Source of the DNA: UBA6168 sp041392505
GTDB lineage: Bacteria; Bacteroidota; Bacteroidia; Chitinophagales; Saprospiraceae
Direction: 5' to 3'
DNA: 64,000 bases
NCBI GenBank assembly: GCA_041392505.1
Contig: JAWKLX010000005.1
Coordinates: 62,001 to 126,000, forward strand
Positions 42,811-52,161 of the stretch are shown in pieces. Position 1 is the stretch's first letter. Each line of letters begins with the position of its first letter. The notes beneath the pieces were generated by a model that made no database searches, was not told where the DNA came from, and worked only from the letters and a program-made list of their open reading frames with translations. The translations under genes were made by a program, and so were the position numbers.

Positions 42811-44313
42811 TTACCCTTTGGACCAACTTGCACCATCCTTTCCGTCTTTTACTTGGATGTCCAACGCTTTCAGTGCATCCCTGATTTTATCAGATGTACC
42901 CCAATCTTTATTGGTCCGTGCCTGCTGGCGCATATCGAGTATCAACTCCATCAGTCCATCAACGATGCCATTGCCGGAAGCATCCAATTCTTCATCCAGC
43001 AATCCGAAAATATTAAAGATAAAATCGGTAAAGGTTTGTTGCAGGCGCTGCAAAGTTTCGGGGGTCATGTCGGTAAAACACAATTGGCCACCTTGTAAGC
43101 TATTCACTTTGGTCACCAATTCAAAGATACTGGCCAATGCTCTTGGCGTATTGAAGTCGTCGTTCATGTCGGCAAAGGCCTGGTCTATCAGGTCGTTGAC
43201 CGATTTGTCCAATTCGCCCGCAGCACCGTTTCCGGGGTGGGTCATTGCCTGCACCAATTTATTGGCCTCCATCAATCGGCGATAGCCCTTTTCTGCGGCT
43301 TGTAGTGCCTCGTCTGTGAGGTCTAACGTACTGCGGTAGTGCGTTTGCATCATGAAAAAGCGGACGGCCATCGGTGAATACCCTTTGGACAAATGTTCGC
43401 TTTCCCCTGTGAACAGTTGTTCCGGCATGATCGAATTGCCATCGCTTTTAGACATTTTCCGACCATTCATCAAAAGCATATTTCCGTGCATCCAATATTT
43501 AGCAGGAGCACAACCACAAGCACCAAAGTTTTGTGCCACTTCATTTTCATGGTGCGGAAATTTCAGGTCGGAGCCACCACCGTGAATGTCGAATGTTTCC
43601 CCTAAATATTTGGTGCTCATGGCTGAACATTCCAAGTGCCAACCAGGAAACCCAACTGACCAGGGTGAATGCCAGTGCATGAGGTGTTCAGGGGCCGCTT
43701 TGATCCAAATGGCAAAATCAGAAGGGTGGTTTTTTTCGCTTTGGTTTTTGAGGTCGTCGCGGCTTTCGGACATTAAGTCTTCTATTTTACGGCCAGAAAG
43801 TTTGCCATAGACTCCATGCTTTTCCGCAAATTTTAAAGTGTCGAAATAGACCGACCCGTTTTTTACGTACGCCAAACCATTGTCTAAAATGGCCTGTACC
43901 ATTTCGATCTGCTCGGGAATATGACCAGTCGCACGTGGCTCAATGCTCGGGGATAAAATATTGAACACCCGCATCATGTCATGGAAACCGTTCATATATC
44001 GTTGCACGACCTCCATAGGTTCGATCTGTTCGAGGCGGGCCTTTTTGGCAATCTTATCTTCCCGTCCGATATCGGCATCGCCCTCCAAGTGGCCAACGTC
44101 GGTAATGTTCCGAACGTACCTCACTTTATACCCTAAATGTATCAGGTACCGATAAATAACATCGAAGCTGGTGAAGGAGCGGCAGTTGCCCAAGTGGACG
44201 TCGCTGTAAACGGTCGGACCACAAACGTACATGCCAACCTTGCCTTCGTGAATAGGTTCAAAAACCTCTTTTTGTCCCGTGTAGCTATTGTAAATTTTTA
44301 ACATATCTTTCAT
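42811..44313 (-). CDS. cysS: Cysteine-tRNA ligase
   Basis: The 500-residue class I synthetase has Zn-binding and signature segments: Cys in KVGMYVCGPTVYSDVHLGNC with the HIGH-equivalent HLGN, Cys and His in GWHLECSAMSTKYLG and GGGSDLKFPHHENEVAQ, and KMSKSDGN before the tRNA-binding region. The C-terminal helical domain ends SDKIRDALKALDIQVKDGKD. Starts at MKDM (44313) and at the next ATG (44304) are both possible. It is downstream of the EEP gene on the same strand with an 83-base gap. A TACATTTG on the minus strand (about 44318-44325) lies just ahead of the start, matching the -7 box. Confidence 0.96.
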   Translation of the reverse strand: MKDMLKIYNSYTGQKEVFEPIHEGKVGMYVCGPTVYSDVHLGNCRSFTSFDVIYRYLIHLGYKVRYVRNITDVGHLEGDADIGREDKIAKKARLEQIEPMEVVQRYMNGFHDMMRVFNILSPSIEPRATGHIPEQIEMVQAILDNGLAYVKNGSVYFDTLKFAEKHGVYGKLSGRKIEDLMSESRDDLKNQSEKNHPSDFAIWIKAAPEHLMHWHSPWSVGFPGWHLECSAMSTKYLGETFDIHGGGSDLKFPHHENEVAQNFGACGCAPAKYWMHGNMLLMNGRKMSKSDGNSIMPEQLFTGESEHLSKGYSPMAVRFFMMQTHYRSTLDLTDEALQAAEKGYRRLMEANKLVQAMTHPGNGAAGELDKSVNDLIDQAFADMNDDFNTPRALASIFELVTKVNSLQGGQLCFTDMTPETLQRLQQTFTDFIFNIFGLLDEELDASGNGIVDGLMELILDMRQQARTNKDWGTSDKIRDALKALDIQVKDGKDGASWSKG

Positions 44314-44396
44314 GCGGCAAATGTAAATTAAATTGACTGTTGGTGGATGGTTGTTAATCGGTGATTGTTAGTTGTAGTTGTACTTTTCCCACTTTC

Positions 44397-45449
44397 TCAC
44401 TCTCTTTCCAAACTGACCAAAACGGGATAATGATCCGAAAGTTCCAGCTTGGGCACTTCATGGGAAAGCACTTTAAACGACTGATCGGAAAAAATATAAT
44501 CAATGCGGAGCCCGGGGATTTTACCCGCATAGGTAAAGTCGAAACCGAAACCCTTTTCGCAGAAACTGTCCTGCAAATCTTTTGACAAAACTTGGTAAAC
44601 ATAAGAAACCGGAGTATCGTTCAGGTCGCCACAAAGAATGACCGGGTGCGGGCTTTGGGCAATATGGCTGGCCACCAACCCGACCTGTTCCGAACGCCGG
44701 GAAGCAGCGCTTTTATACAACCGCAAAACCTTTGCGATCCCAAGCCATGTTTTCTTTTTCCGCGGATCGACATCCTCTACCACTTCCATTGCGGCAGGAG
44801 CCAACCAATTGGACTGAAGATGAGCTGCGTAAACCCGGACAATGCCTTTTGGCGTTTTCAAATCACCCCAGATACAAGAGTTGCTGGTTTTTCCAAAGGG
44901 TATTTTCCCGCTATCCGCAAAGGGGTATTTTGAAAAAATAACAGTCCCTTTTTCCTTGAAAAAGTAAGGGTAGCCAGTGATTTCCTGAAGTGTTTCCCGC
45001 ACAAGGTTCAGGGCACTTTCTTGGACACAGAATACGTCGGGAGTGCCTGTTTTTTTTAGCAAGGTTTTAAATGCTTCCAGCTTTTTTTCCGAGGCGCTAT
45101 TTTTTTTGTCAAAATAACGCGACAGCCCAGCGACGTTGTAGGTCATGACCGAAATGGCATCTTTAGAACTATCTTTCTCAGAGAAAAAATGCAAACCCAA
45201 GAGGCTGGAGAAATAACCAAACCCCGCCAAAATGCAACCCGCCGAAAAAAGGAAATACCGGTTTCTGCGCCACAACCAAAAGGCAATGAACAGCACGTTG
45301 CCGAACAATAATATTGGATAGGCCAGCCCCAAAAATGAAAAATGCCAAACTTTTGAAGGGTTGATAAACGGGGAGAGATAAGCCAACAAGGTCACCAAGA
45401 TCAACAGCACGTTCAGCCAGCGAAGTGTATTTTTTAAAAATGGTTTCAC
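44397..45449 (-). CDS. Membrane-anchored endonuclease/exonuclease/phosphatase family protein
   Basis: Three hydrophobic segments lie in the first ~100 residues (WLNVLLILVTLLAYLSPF, PILLFGNVLFIAFWLW, YFLFSAGCILAGFGYFSSLL). The rest of the 350-residue protein is an EEP domain with SVMTYNVAGLSRYF (Asn), DVFCVQESALNLV (Glu), VYAAHLQSNW, VILCGDLNDTPVSYVYQVL (Asp/Asn) and the C-terminal RIDYIFSD and SDHYPV (Asp-His). The substrate could be nucleic acid or a phospholipid/inositol phosphate on the periplasmic side. It follows two rhomboid genes on the same strand, an order I recall from other Bacteroidota. Confidence 0.9.
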   Translation of the reverse strand: MKPFLKNTLRWLNVLLILVTLLAYLSPFINPSKVWHFSFLGLAYPILLFGNVLFIAFWLWRRNRYFLFSAGCILAGFGYFSSLLGLHFFSEKDSSKDAISVMTYNVAGLSRYFDKKNSASEKKLEAFKTLLKKTGTPDVFCVQESALNLVRETLQEITGYPYFFKEKGTVIFSKYPFADSGKIPFGKTSNSCIWGDLKTPKGIVRVYAAHLQSNWLAPAAMEVVEDVDPRKKKTWLGIAKVLRLYKSAASRRSEQVGLVASHIAQSPHPVILCGDLNDTPVSYVYQVLSKDLQDSFCEKGFGFDFTYAGKIPGLRIDYIFSDQSFKVLSHEVPKLELSDHYPVLVSLERE

Positions 45450-45544
45450 AAATCGATTTTGGCAAATGGGAGAAATTTGTTTCGACTTCGCACCAATTGT
45501 AGTGAGCAGCCCATTCTGACTCGTTGGCCGGCCACCAATGCTAA

Positions 45545-46495
45545 TTATTTTTTACTAGCATTAAAAAGGTACTCCTTTTCTTCACGGGAGAGGCTTTCAT
45601 AACCCGATTGCTTGATTTTATCGAGTATGGCATCTACTTTTTCCTGATGAGAAAGGTCTTGAGAATCGCTGGCATGGTCGCCCTTGTTACTGGTCCTTGT
45701 CCTGCGGGAAGTTGTTGTCCTTTGTTCTTGTTTTACCTTAGGGTTTTTGTAGGCCATTTTTGGGCGTGGCCTTTCGTTGCCAAAAAGGTTTTTGAAAAAA
45801 GTGGAAATTTTCAATAAAAGGTTATTGACCGGGGCAGTCATATCATTTCCTTGTTGCAGTTGGCGGGCGATCACATACCCCATCAAAGCACCGCCCAAAT
45901 GGCCAAAACTGCCACCCGTATTACTGTTCCAAGAAATAGCCACTAGGTCGAGCAATACCAAAACCGCTACGATGTATTTCAACCGGACATCCCCCAAAAA
46001 CAATAAGGAAATAATATAATCAGGTGCAATTACGCCTGCTACCACGACTATCCCCATGAATGCTGCCGAGGCTCCCAGCGCATAACTTCCAAAAGACATG
46101 GAGGTCAGCACTTGGGCCATTGCAAAATAGGTCAGTCCGCCTGCTATCCCCGACAATAAATAAATGGGCAACACCCGGTGGTCGCCCAGCAGGTCGCCAA
46201 CGATGCGGCCAAACCAGTAGAGCAGCAGCATGTTCCACAATATGTGGAAGATCTGCTCATGCAAAAACATGTGGGTGATAATTACCCAAGGGTGTGTCAG
46301 GTTGTGCCAGCCGTTGGAGGAAATGGTAAAGAAATGAAGGAAGTCGTTATAGGTAAAACCATCTTCTACGGGCATCAGTATCAACCGCACAAGGGTCACG
46401 ACAACAAATACGGCAATGTTGACCAAAATGATCCTCGTCAGCGAATTGCCGTGGCTGAACTGTTGCTTGATGTCTTCCCAGATGGAGGTGAACAT
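45545..46495 (-). CDS. Rhomboid-family intramembrane serine protease
   Basis: The 316-residue protein has about six membrane segments with the catalytic Ser in YALGASAAFMGIVVV and His in SFGHLGGALMGYV; the L1/TM2 region contains THMFLHEQIFHILWNMLLLY. The C-terminal ~100 residues are cytosolic, basic and Ser/Thr-rich, ending SHQEKVDAILDKIKQSGYES, a tail I recall from Bacteroidota rhomboids. Substrate unknown. It lies between a second rhomboid gene (46608-47396) and the EEP gene, all on the minus strand and likely one operon. Confidence 0.93.
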   Translation of the reverse strand: MFTSIWEDIKQQFSHGNSLTRIILVNIAVFVVVTLVRLILMPVEDGFTYNDFLHFFTISSNGWHNLTHPWVIITHMFLHEQIFHILWNMLLLYWFGRIVGDLLGDHRVLPIYLLSGIAGGLTYFAMAQVLTSMSFGSYALGASAAFMGIVVVAGVIAPDYIISLLFLGDVRLKYIVAVLVLLDLVAISWNSNTGGSFGHLGGALMGYVIARQLQQGNDMTAPVNNLLLKISTFFKNLFGNERPRPKMAYKNPKVKQEQRTTTSRRTRTSNKGDHASDSQDLSHQEKVDAILDKIKQSGYESLSREEKEYLFNASKK

Positions 46496-46607
46496 GGATT
46501 AAATGATGGCTTTTGACAGTTGGCTATTGTCTTGTTGGCTGTTTTTGCCGAGAGTCAATTGTGATCGGACTGTGGCAGAAAAGCGCAAAAGTAACACATT
46601 AAAAAAA

Positions 46608-47396
46608 TTAATACAATTGCTCGCCGGTTTTGCGCCAGTATAAAATGAGCAAGAAACCGAACAAAGCACCACCGAGGTGGGCGAAGTGGGCGATGTTGTC
46701 CCATGAAAAATGGTTCACCCCTAAAAACAGCTCCACTAAAATGAGCAAGGGGATGAAATACTTTGCTTTGATGGGCACTGGCAAAAAGATCAACATCAAC
46801 TCATTTTCAGGGAACAACATGCCAAAGCCCAACAGCAATCCAAATATCGCACCCGATGCACCGACGACCGGAACGTTCATTTTGGCATCAATGAATTGTT
46901 GCATTAAATTTTTTGCAAAATCGGCTCCCCTTGTGTCTCCTTCTTGTAGAAGTGCCATGACTTCATTCGTCCTTTCCCGGCCATCAACCGTTAACATTCC
47001 CATGTTGATTTTGTCCAAAAAATGCTTAAAATCTGCATAATTAGGACTGTCAGAGAAACTGGCGAGCAAAGACTGCAATTGGTTGATACTATAAAAATCG
47101 ACAGCTATATGTAGAAGGGCTGCCCCAAAAGCACAAAAGAGGTAAAAGAAGAGAAATTTCTTTGGCCCCCAAACGGTTTCCAAGACCACCCCAAACATGA
47201 CTAAAGCCCACATATTAAACAAGAGGTGCATGGGGCTGCCGTGCATGAAAAAATGGGTCACCAATTGGAAGGGTTGGAATTTATCGGACCCAGGATAATA
47301 AAGGGCCAACATGTCTGTGCTTAAAACATAACCTGCCAGAAACATCAGTACATTAATGATCAGCAGGTTTTTTACAACGTCGGTGAGTCTAGGCAA
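46608..47396 (-). CDS. Rhomboid-family intramembrane serine protease with large loop insertion
   Basis: The 262-residue protein is six-helix with catalytic Ser in VVGASGAIFGLLLG and His in FAHLGGALFGFLL; the HGSPMHLLFNMWALVMFG helix is typical of family TM2. Between helix 3 and the Ser-bearing helix lies an insertion of about 80 residues, charged and helical (FKHFLDKINMGMLTVDGRER, NEVMALLQEGDTRG), absent from its neighbour. The tandem rhomboid arrangement continues on the same strand with the gene at 45545. MutL, often upstream of this pair in Bacteroidota, is not present; a 312-base gap with a terminator separates it from the MFS gene. Confidence 0.93.
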   Translation of the reverse strand: MPRLTDVVKNLLIINVLMFLAGYVLSTDMLALYYPGSDKFQPFQLVTHFFMHGSPMHLLFNMWALVMFGVVLETVWGPKKFLFFYLFCAFGAALLHIAVDFYSINQLQSLLASFSDSPNYADFKHFLDKINMGMLTVDGRERTNEVMALLQEGDTRGADFAKNLMQQFIDAKMNVPVVGASGAIFGLLLGFGMLFPENELMLIFLPVPIKAKYFIPLLILVELFLGVNHFSWDNIAHFAHLGGALFGFLLILYWRKTGEQLY

Positions 47397-47708
47397 AATG
47401 TGTCGAATTTGATAAGAGGAAATAAACAGTGAATTTCAGCGTAGGTTACCATTTTAAAAAGTTTAGGCTCAACAAATGGTGCTCTTTGATTTTTATCCTA
47501 AATTTTTCAGAAGCGACCAATCCCCTATTTATCATCCTGCATACATGAAAGCCAAATATAGTCAGCATTTCTTTTTTTGAAATGCCAATGGTGAATAAAC
47601 AGGTAAAATACCAAGAGGTTGGAAGGGACCGGTAAAATAAAAATCCTCTCAGGCTGACAGCTTGAGAGGATTTTTGAATTTTTTATTTTTTATTCCATGA
47701 TTGCTTAA
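47397..47708. other. Intergenic region with terminator
   Basis: Apart from the hairpin at 47639-47675 I find nothing assignable here. Confidence 0.3.
47639..47675 (-). terminator. Rho-independent terminator of the MFS gene
   Basis: A 13-bp perfect stem AAAAATCCTCTCA / TGAGAGGATTTTT with an 11-base loop lies 34 bases beyond the MFS gene's stop; A/T runs flank both sides. Confidence 0.88.
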
Positions 47709-48923
47709 TCAGGCAGCACTGGCGTCAGCGCTTCTGTTTTTCATCCAGAAATATAAGATTGAAAATAAAACGATGAGTGTGATAGGGAAAAACAACATTG
47801 TGCCGAGGGTTTCTTGTCCAACAAAAAGTTCTAAAGCATCGCCTACCAATCCTTGCTCTGTACCTGTAGCTCTATTTGAATCAATCCACCCACCAATAAT
47901 GGGTTGCATAAAATAAGACGAAAGCATTCCAACTGCACCGACTATGGACATTCCCAAAGCGCCGCTTTTGGGGATGTACTTTGCCACAAAACCAATCATG
48001 TTGGGCCAGAAGTAGGCAATACCCAAAGCAAATACAAATGCGGAAACATAGACCATTCCCCCTGTCATAGATGTTAAAAGGTATAAACCTATTGCTGCTA
48101 AAACAGAAGATCCAAGGAGTACACCGGTCGTGTCAAACTGATGGACCGCATTGCCACCAAAATAACGTGCAACAGCCATCGTCCCTGTGATAAGAGCCAA
48201 AACCAACATAGGTTGAGCGCCACTACTTTTCAAAATCAACTCCACCCACTGTGTAGGTCCAAATTCGGACTGTGCGGTAAACCACATACATACCATCATA
48301 AAGATGAATAAAGGGGAGAACATCGCTGTCAGATTACCAGATAAAGTACCTCCTTCTGCAACTTTTGCTTCCGGCCATTTTTGACCAAAAAATAGGTAGG
48401 CATAAATAATTGTTGGAATAAGGATTACCCAAATTTGTGCTTGCCAGGTTGTCCCCATTTTAGTCATAAACAAAGAGATCAAACTGCCAATTACGATTCC
48501 ACCAGGAAACCACATGTGAAACCGGTTCATCATCTTGCTCATTTTGTCTCCTTTATAAGCATCCGCAATCATTGGATTACAGGCCGCTTCTGTGCACCCA
48601 TTCCCCAGGCCCACTAAGAAAGTAGAAATCATCAATCCCGTAAAGCTCCCTGCATAGATGGTCATGATTAAACCTATCGCATGCGAAAAAAATGCGAACT
48701 GCATAATTCTTGCCCCGCCAACTGAATGATAGAGCAACCCACCAATAACCATAGAAATTGGAAAGCCAAAGAACCACATTGAATTTATGGACCCCAATTG
48801 TTGTGCGTTCAAATTAAGTTGCTCTCCAAGCTGTGGGAGGATTCCTGCCCGGATGCTAAAAGACAAAGCTGTCGTAATCAATGCAAAGCAGCTTCCATAA
48901 AAAAGTCTTTTGTCATTTACCAT
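47709..48923 (-). CDS. Major facilitator superfamily transporter
   Basis: The 404-residue protein has twelve predicted membrane segments with the N-half GLIMTIYAGSFTGLMISTFL, GLGNGCTEAACNPMIADAYK and the pore region NRFHMWFPGGIVIGSLISLF, as in the FucP/sugar-proton-symporter branch of the MFS. The C-half contains YFWPNMIGFVAKYIPKSGAL and GMSIVGAVGMLSSYFMQPII. Specific substrate cannot be told from sequence; sugars or sugar acids are usual for this branch. No catabolic genes adjoin it, and it is monocistronic with its own terminator. Confidence 0.88.
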   Translation of the reverse strand: MVNDKRLFYGSCFALITTALSFSIRAGILPQLGEQLNLNAQQLGSINSMWFFGFPISMVIGGLLYHSVGGARIMQFAFFSHAIGLIMTIYAGSFTGLMISTFLVGLGNGCTEAACNPMIADAYKGDKMSKMMNRFHMWFPGGIVIGSLISLFMTKMGTTWQAQIWVILIPTIIYAYLFFGQKWPEAKVAEGGTLSGNLTAMFSPLFIFMMVCMWFTAQSEFGPTQWVELILKSSGAQPMLVLALITGTMAVARYFGGNAVHQFDTTGVLLGSSVLAAIGLYLLTSMTGGMVYVSAFVFALGIAYFWPNMIGFVAKYIPKSGALGMSIVGAVGMLSSYFMQPIIGGWIDSNRATGTEQGLVGDALELFVGQETLGTMLFFPITLIVLFSILYFWMKNRSADASAA

Positions 48924-49197
48924 AATATGAGTTGTTTTTCGTTTTAAATGAAGCGGGTAAGGTAGCAGTTTTTTGTTTAAATTTTAGAAAATCCGAAACC
49001 GAACATTTTCCATTATCACCTACCGAATTTCAATGTGCCTTGGATATAATGTAACAATGCACAAATTTCTATTACATTTGCTTCGTTTCCCCAACATTTT
49101 ATAGGCTACTGCCGTAAAGGAAGGGGTTACCAAAAGCTTATCACACAGGGACTCCTTTCCAAAGGAATCCTTCGCATTGGAGCATTCCACCATACAA

Positions 49198-50517
49198 ATG
49201 GTTTCTGATATAATAATTACTGTCCTTTTAGTTTTATTGAATGCCCTTTTTGTGGCTACCGAATTTGCCCTTGTCAAGGTACGTCTGGGGCAAGTGCAAT
49301 CTAGAGCCGATAAAAGCTTGTCCGCCCGCCTTGCCGAAAAAATCATCAACAAATCTGACGATTATCTAATGGCAACCCAGCTGGGGATCACCATTTCCAG
49401 CATCGCTTTGGGTTGGATTGGCAAAACCATCGTCGCCGAAGGCATCCATACGGCCCTCTCTTCCTCTAATACGACCATGACGCCCGAGGGGGTAAATATT
49501 TTGGCAGGGGTCATTGCTTTTTCCCTGGTGGTCGTTTTGCATTTTGTGTTTGGCGAACTGATTCCCAAAGCCATTGCCGTCCGCCATCCGTTGAGCACCA
49601 CCCTAACCCTGTCTTTGCCCTTGCGTTTTTTCTATCTGGCTTTCCGTCCATTTAACTGGTTCCTCAACGGCATGGCTAATTTTTTTTCCAGATTGTTTGG
49701 CCTTGATCTGACTCAGGGCGAAGATTTCCACTCGGAGGAAGAGTTGAAAATGATCATTGCTGAAAGCGCAGAAGGAGGGGCGATCGAGGCGTCGGAGCGG
49801 GAGTTGATTCAAAATGTTTTTGATTTTGACGATCGGTTTGTTTGGCAAATATTACAGCCCCGCACGCAAGTTGCAGCCATCGAGAAAGACACCCATTTGG
49901 AAGAAGCTATTGAATATGCTTTGGATGAAGGCTACTCCCGTTTTCCGGTGTACGACGAGAGCATTGATAATATCTTAGGTTTTGTCCACACTAAGGATTT
50001 ATTGAAACTGGCCCGCCAAAAAGAGGAAAAAGATAAATTGCTCACACATATCATCCGTCCCATCCAGTATGTTTCTTCGAATAAGAAGGTCATGCAATTG
50101 CTCCGGCAATTTCAAAAAGAGCATGAACAACTGGCCATCGTTGTGAACGAATTTGGGGGCACAGTGGGGCTGGTCACTCTAGAAGATATCATCGAAGAAT
50201 TAGTTGGGGAAATTCAGGATGAATATGACACCGAAATACCCATCGTAGAAAAAATAAACGATCAAACTTTTCGCATCATGGCCCAGAACCCGTTGGATGA
50301 GATCAACGACATGATCCCCAACCCTTTCCCGGAAGGAGAAGAATACCATACTTTATCGGGCCTTTTACTGAAATTGTCAGAAGAGATACCGGCCGAAGGA
50401 AACGTCATCGAAGCTGGCGATTATCAGGTGAAAATAATCAAAATGCTACAAGCGAGCCCTGAATTGGTGGAAGCTGTTTTCCTCCCCGCAGAGAACGGTG
50501 AAATGGAAGGGAAATAA
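49198..50517 (+). CDS. CNNM/CBS-domain hemolysin-family (CorC/HlyC) membrane protein
   Basis: The ATG at 49198 gives 439 residues; a TTG at 49177 would add seven. Residues 1-190 are the DUF21/CNNM membrane domain (VATEFALVKVRLGQVQSRAD, ATQLGITISSIALGWIGKTI, GELIPKAIAVRHPLSTTLTL). Two CBS modules follow (residues about 205-335: QPRTQVAAIEKDTHLEEAIE, VVNEFGGTVGLVTLEDIIEE), then a CorC_HlyC transporter-associated domain. Members are linked to Mg2+/Co2+ transport, and GldE is one of them in Flavobacterium, but nothing here identifies this copy as GldE because gldD is elsewhere. Its stop codon lies in the 8-bp repeat flanking the element at 50519. Confidence 0.9.
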   Translation: MVSDIIITVLLVLLNALFVATEFALVKVRLGQVQSRADKSLSARLAEKIINKSDDYLMATQLGITISSIALGWIGKTIVAEGIHTALSSSNTTMTPEGVNILAGVIAFSLVVVLHFVFGELIPKAIAVRHPLSTTLTLSLPLRFFYLAFRPFNWFLNGMANFFSRLFGLDLTQGEDFHSEEELKMIIAESAEGGAIEASERELIQNVFDFDDRFVWQILQPRTQVAAIEKDTHLEEAIEYALDEGYSRFPVYDESIDNILGFVHTKDLLKLARQKEEKDKLLTHIIRPIQYVSSNKKVMQLLRQFQKEHEQLAIVVNEFGGTVGLVTLEDIIEELVGEIQDEYDTEIPIVEKINDQTFRIMAQNPLDEINDMIPNPFPEGEEYHTLSGLLLKLSEEIPAEGNVIEAGDYQVKIIKMLQASPELVEAVFLPAENGEMEGK

Positions 50518-50518
50518 T

Positions 50519-50628
50519 CGCTCATGTTCTCTTGGTGCTGAAATGTACTTCCGAACTCCCGTTCGGAAAGGATAAAGGCTTCCGAACGGGAGTTCGGAAG
50601 TACATTCAGCGCAGGCAGAACATGAGCG
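50519..50628. mobile_element. Palindromic MITE-like element flanked by an 8-bp direct repeat
   Basis: The ends are CGCTCATGTTCT (50519-50530) and its exact inverse (50617-50628). Inside, arms of about 29 bases (TGAAATGTACTTCCGAACTC... with its inverse) form a near-perfect hairpin around GGATAAAGGC. The element is bounded on both sides by GAAATAAT (50511-50518 and 50629-50636), as expected for a target-site duplication. The left copy contains the stop codon of the CBS-domain gene (GGG AAA TAA). No coding capacity. It is unrelated in sequence to copies A and B. Confidence 0.75.
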
Positions 50629-50691
50629 GAAATAATATTATTTTACTCCTGCTTAGCATGTCATATTTAAACGGCCAATTTCAAAATTTCT

Positions 50692-52071
50692 TTATTTTAT
50701 TTCCACGTATTTTCTAGGTTCAAGATTGTAATACCTATTATTTAAATCTTCATTTTCAAACGCTTTGTGAAAAGGTGAAAAAAATAAATTGTCCTTTTCT
50801 ATTTTATCCATATACCAACTAAAATCGGTCATAATTAAAAGTGTTTTCGCTGCATTAGGACTCTCCAGTGTCGACAGGTGCATAGCGGTGAAGGGCACAC
50901 CCCATTCCATTAAAACCGTGTCTTGTGGGGTGTTTTCATGAGTCATTAAAAAACGGTTTGTTCCCATTTTTTCTGAATTACCCAATTGTTTTTCTATCCA
51001 CTCAAAATTGTTTTTAAATACTTGGCTATTCATGGAAATAGAGCCCATTCGCAAAGCTATTATTATGCAGAATAAGGTGGGCAGCCACTTTGTTTTATTT
51101 GACAAGTAAGGGAATACATCGAATAAAAAAGGAACGGCAACGAATATACTCAATGGCAAGTAAGTCACCTCCGAATAAAATCGGTACAAGGCTTTGGTGT
51201 CAGAAATATTGTACAATAAAATAAACCCAACCGTAAAAGCCCAAACCATTAATATTTTCAACCATTTTTTATTTATCAAATAAAAAACGCTGACCAATGA
51301 AAACATGATCGGTAGCCAATAATAATCATGTAGGCATCTTTTTAGAAAAACAATATTGGATGGCAAGGTGTGGAAATTGGGGAAGTATTCTTTAAAGTTA
51401 TTTTGGAATTCAACCTGCTTGGCGGCCTCATACCAATTGGTAAAATAAAATGATTTAATAGCCGTAATAATTAAAAAAATAAATAACAGTAAAATGTATT
51501 TTCTATGCCTCAATTCTTTTTTAGTTATTAAAAAAAACAGCCAAAGGAAAAGGAATAAAATCAGCGTTAACTTATGGGAAAACGCTATTGTGGTAAATAA
51601 TATAAGTTGGACGGGCAGCTGCCATTTTTTTTCAATAAAAGGGTCGTACAAAATAATTCCAAAAGAAAGTAATAATAAAGCAAGCCCTAAATAAAATTCG
51701 CTTTGGATGTGATAAAAAGTATCCAATGAAATCAGCGTAAATAAAAATATAAGAACCCATCCCAATTCTATATTTTTTAAATACCGGACAAGCAGGTGGT
51801 ATATCAATAAAAAAAACAGGATGTACGACGTTGAAAAAGCCAGTGCCAATACCCAGAGTGGCGCATTTAACTGCAACAAAAAATAAGGTAAAATTTGCGG
51901 TATGGCGGTGATAAAACGGTAGTGGTAAATCTGGATGCATTCTTCATTGATCATGTTGAACAACTGGAATCCGGCATCCATAAAAAAAGCCCTTTCTTTA
52001 AAAAACACCACAGACATGACCAGCATGACCAGCCAAACAGCATAACCCAGTTTTTTATAGAAATAAACCAA
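50692..52071 (-). CDS. Polytopic membrane protein, possible glycosyltransferase-like or O-antigen related
   Basis: The 459-residue protein has about ten to eleven hydrophobic segments, with the pattern of GT-C type glycosyltransferases or polymer ligases: a first loop with DAGFQLFNMINEECIQIYHY, several short polar loops, and a soluble C-terminal part (FEWIEKQLGNSEKMGTNRFL, WYMDKIEKDNLFFSPFHKAF). No catalytic motif can be confirmed, so the function is unassigned. Its base composition is AT-richer than its flanks, like the SGNH gene at 22933. It lies between the palindromic element and the S24 repressor gene. Confidence 0.8.
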   Translation of the reverse strand: MVYFYKKLGYAVWLVMLVMSVVFFKERAFFMDAGFQLFNMINEECIQIYHYRFITAIPQILPYFLLQLNAPLWVLALAFSTSYILFFLLIYHLLVRYLKNIELGWVLIFLFTLISLDTFYHIQSEFYLGLALLLLSFGIILYDPFIEKKWQLPVQLILFTTIAFSHKLTLILFLFLWLFFLITKKELRHRKYILLLFIFLIITAIKSFYFTNWYEAAKQVEFQNNFKEYFPNFHTLPSNIVFLKRCLHDYYWLPIMFSLVSVFYLINKKWLKILMVWAFTVGFILLYNISDTKALYRFYSEVTYLPLSIFVAVPFLFDVFPYLSNKTKWLPTLFCIIIALRMGSISMNSQVFKNNFEWIEKQLGNSEKMGTNRFLMTHENTPQDTVLMEWGVPFTAMHLSTLESPNAAKTLLIMTDFSWYMDKIEKDNLFFSPFHKAFENEDLNNRYYNLEPRKYVEIK

Positions 52072-52161
52072 AGGGACAGAATGGTTGACGGTGGGCGGTG
52101 GGCGGTTAAACGGTACGGTCTATTGTTCCGTCAACCGTTTGGCGCCAGCCGCCTACGAATA

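Noticed and set aside
49198..50517. Calling the CBS-domain protein GldE
   Set aside because: GldE is a member of the same family, but this gene is 23 kb from gldD and nothing in the sequence separates it from ordinary CorC/HlyC proteins.
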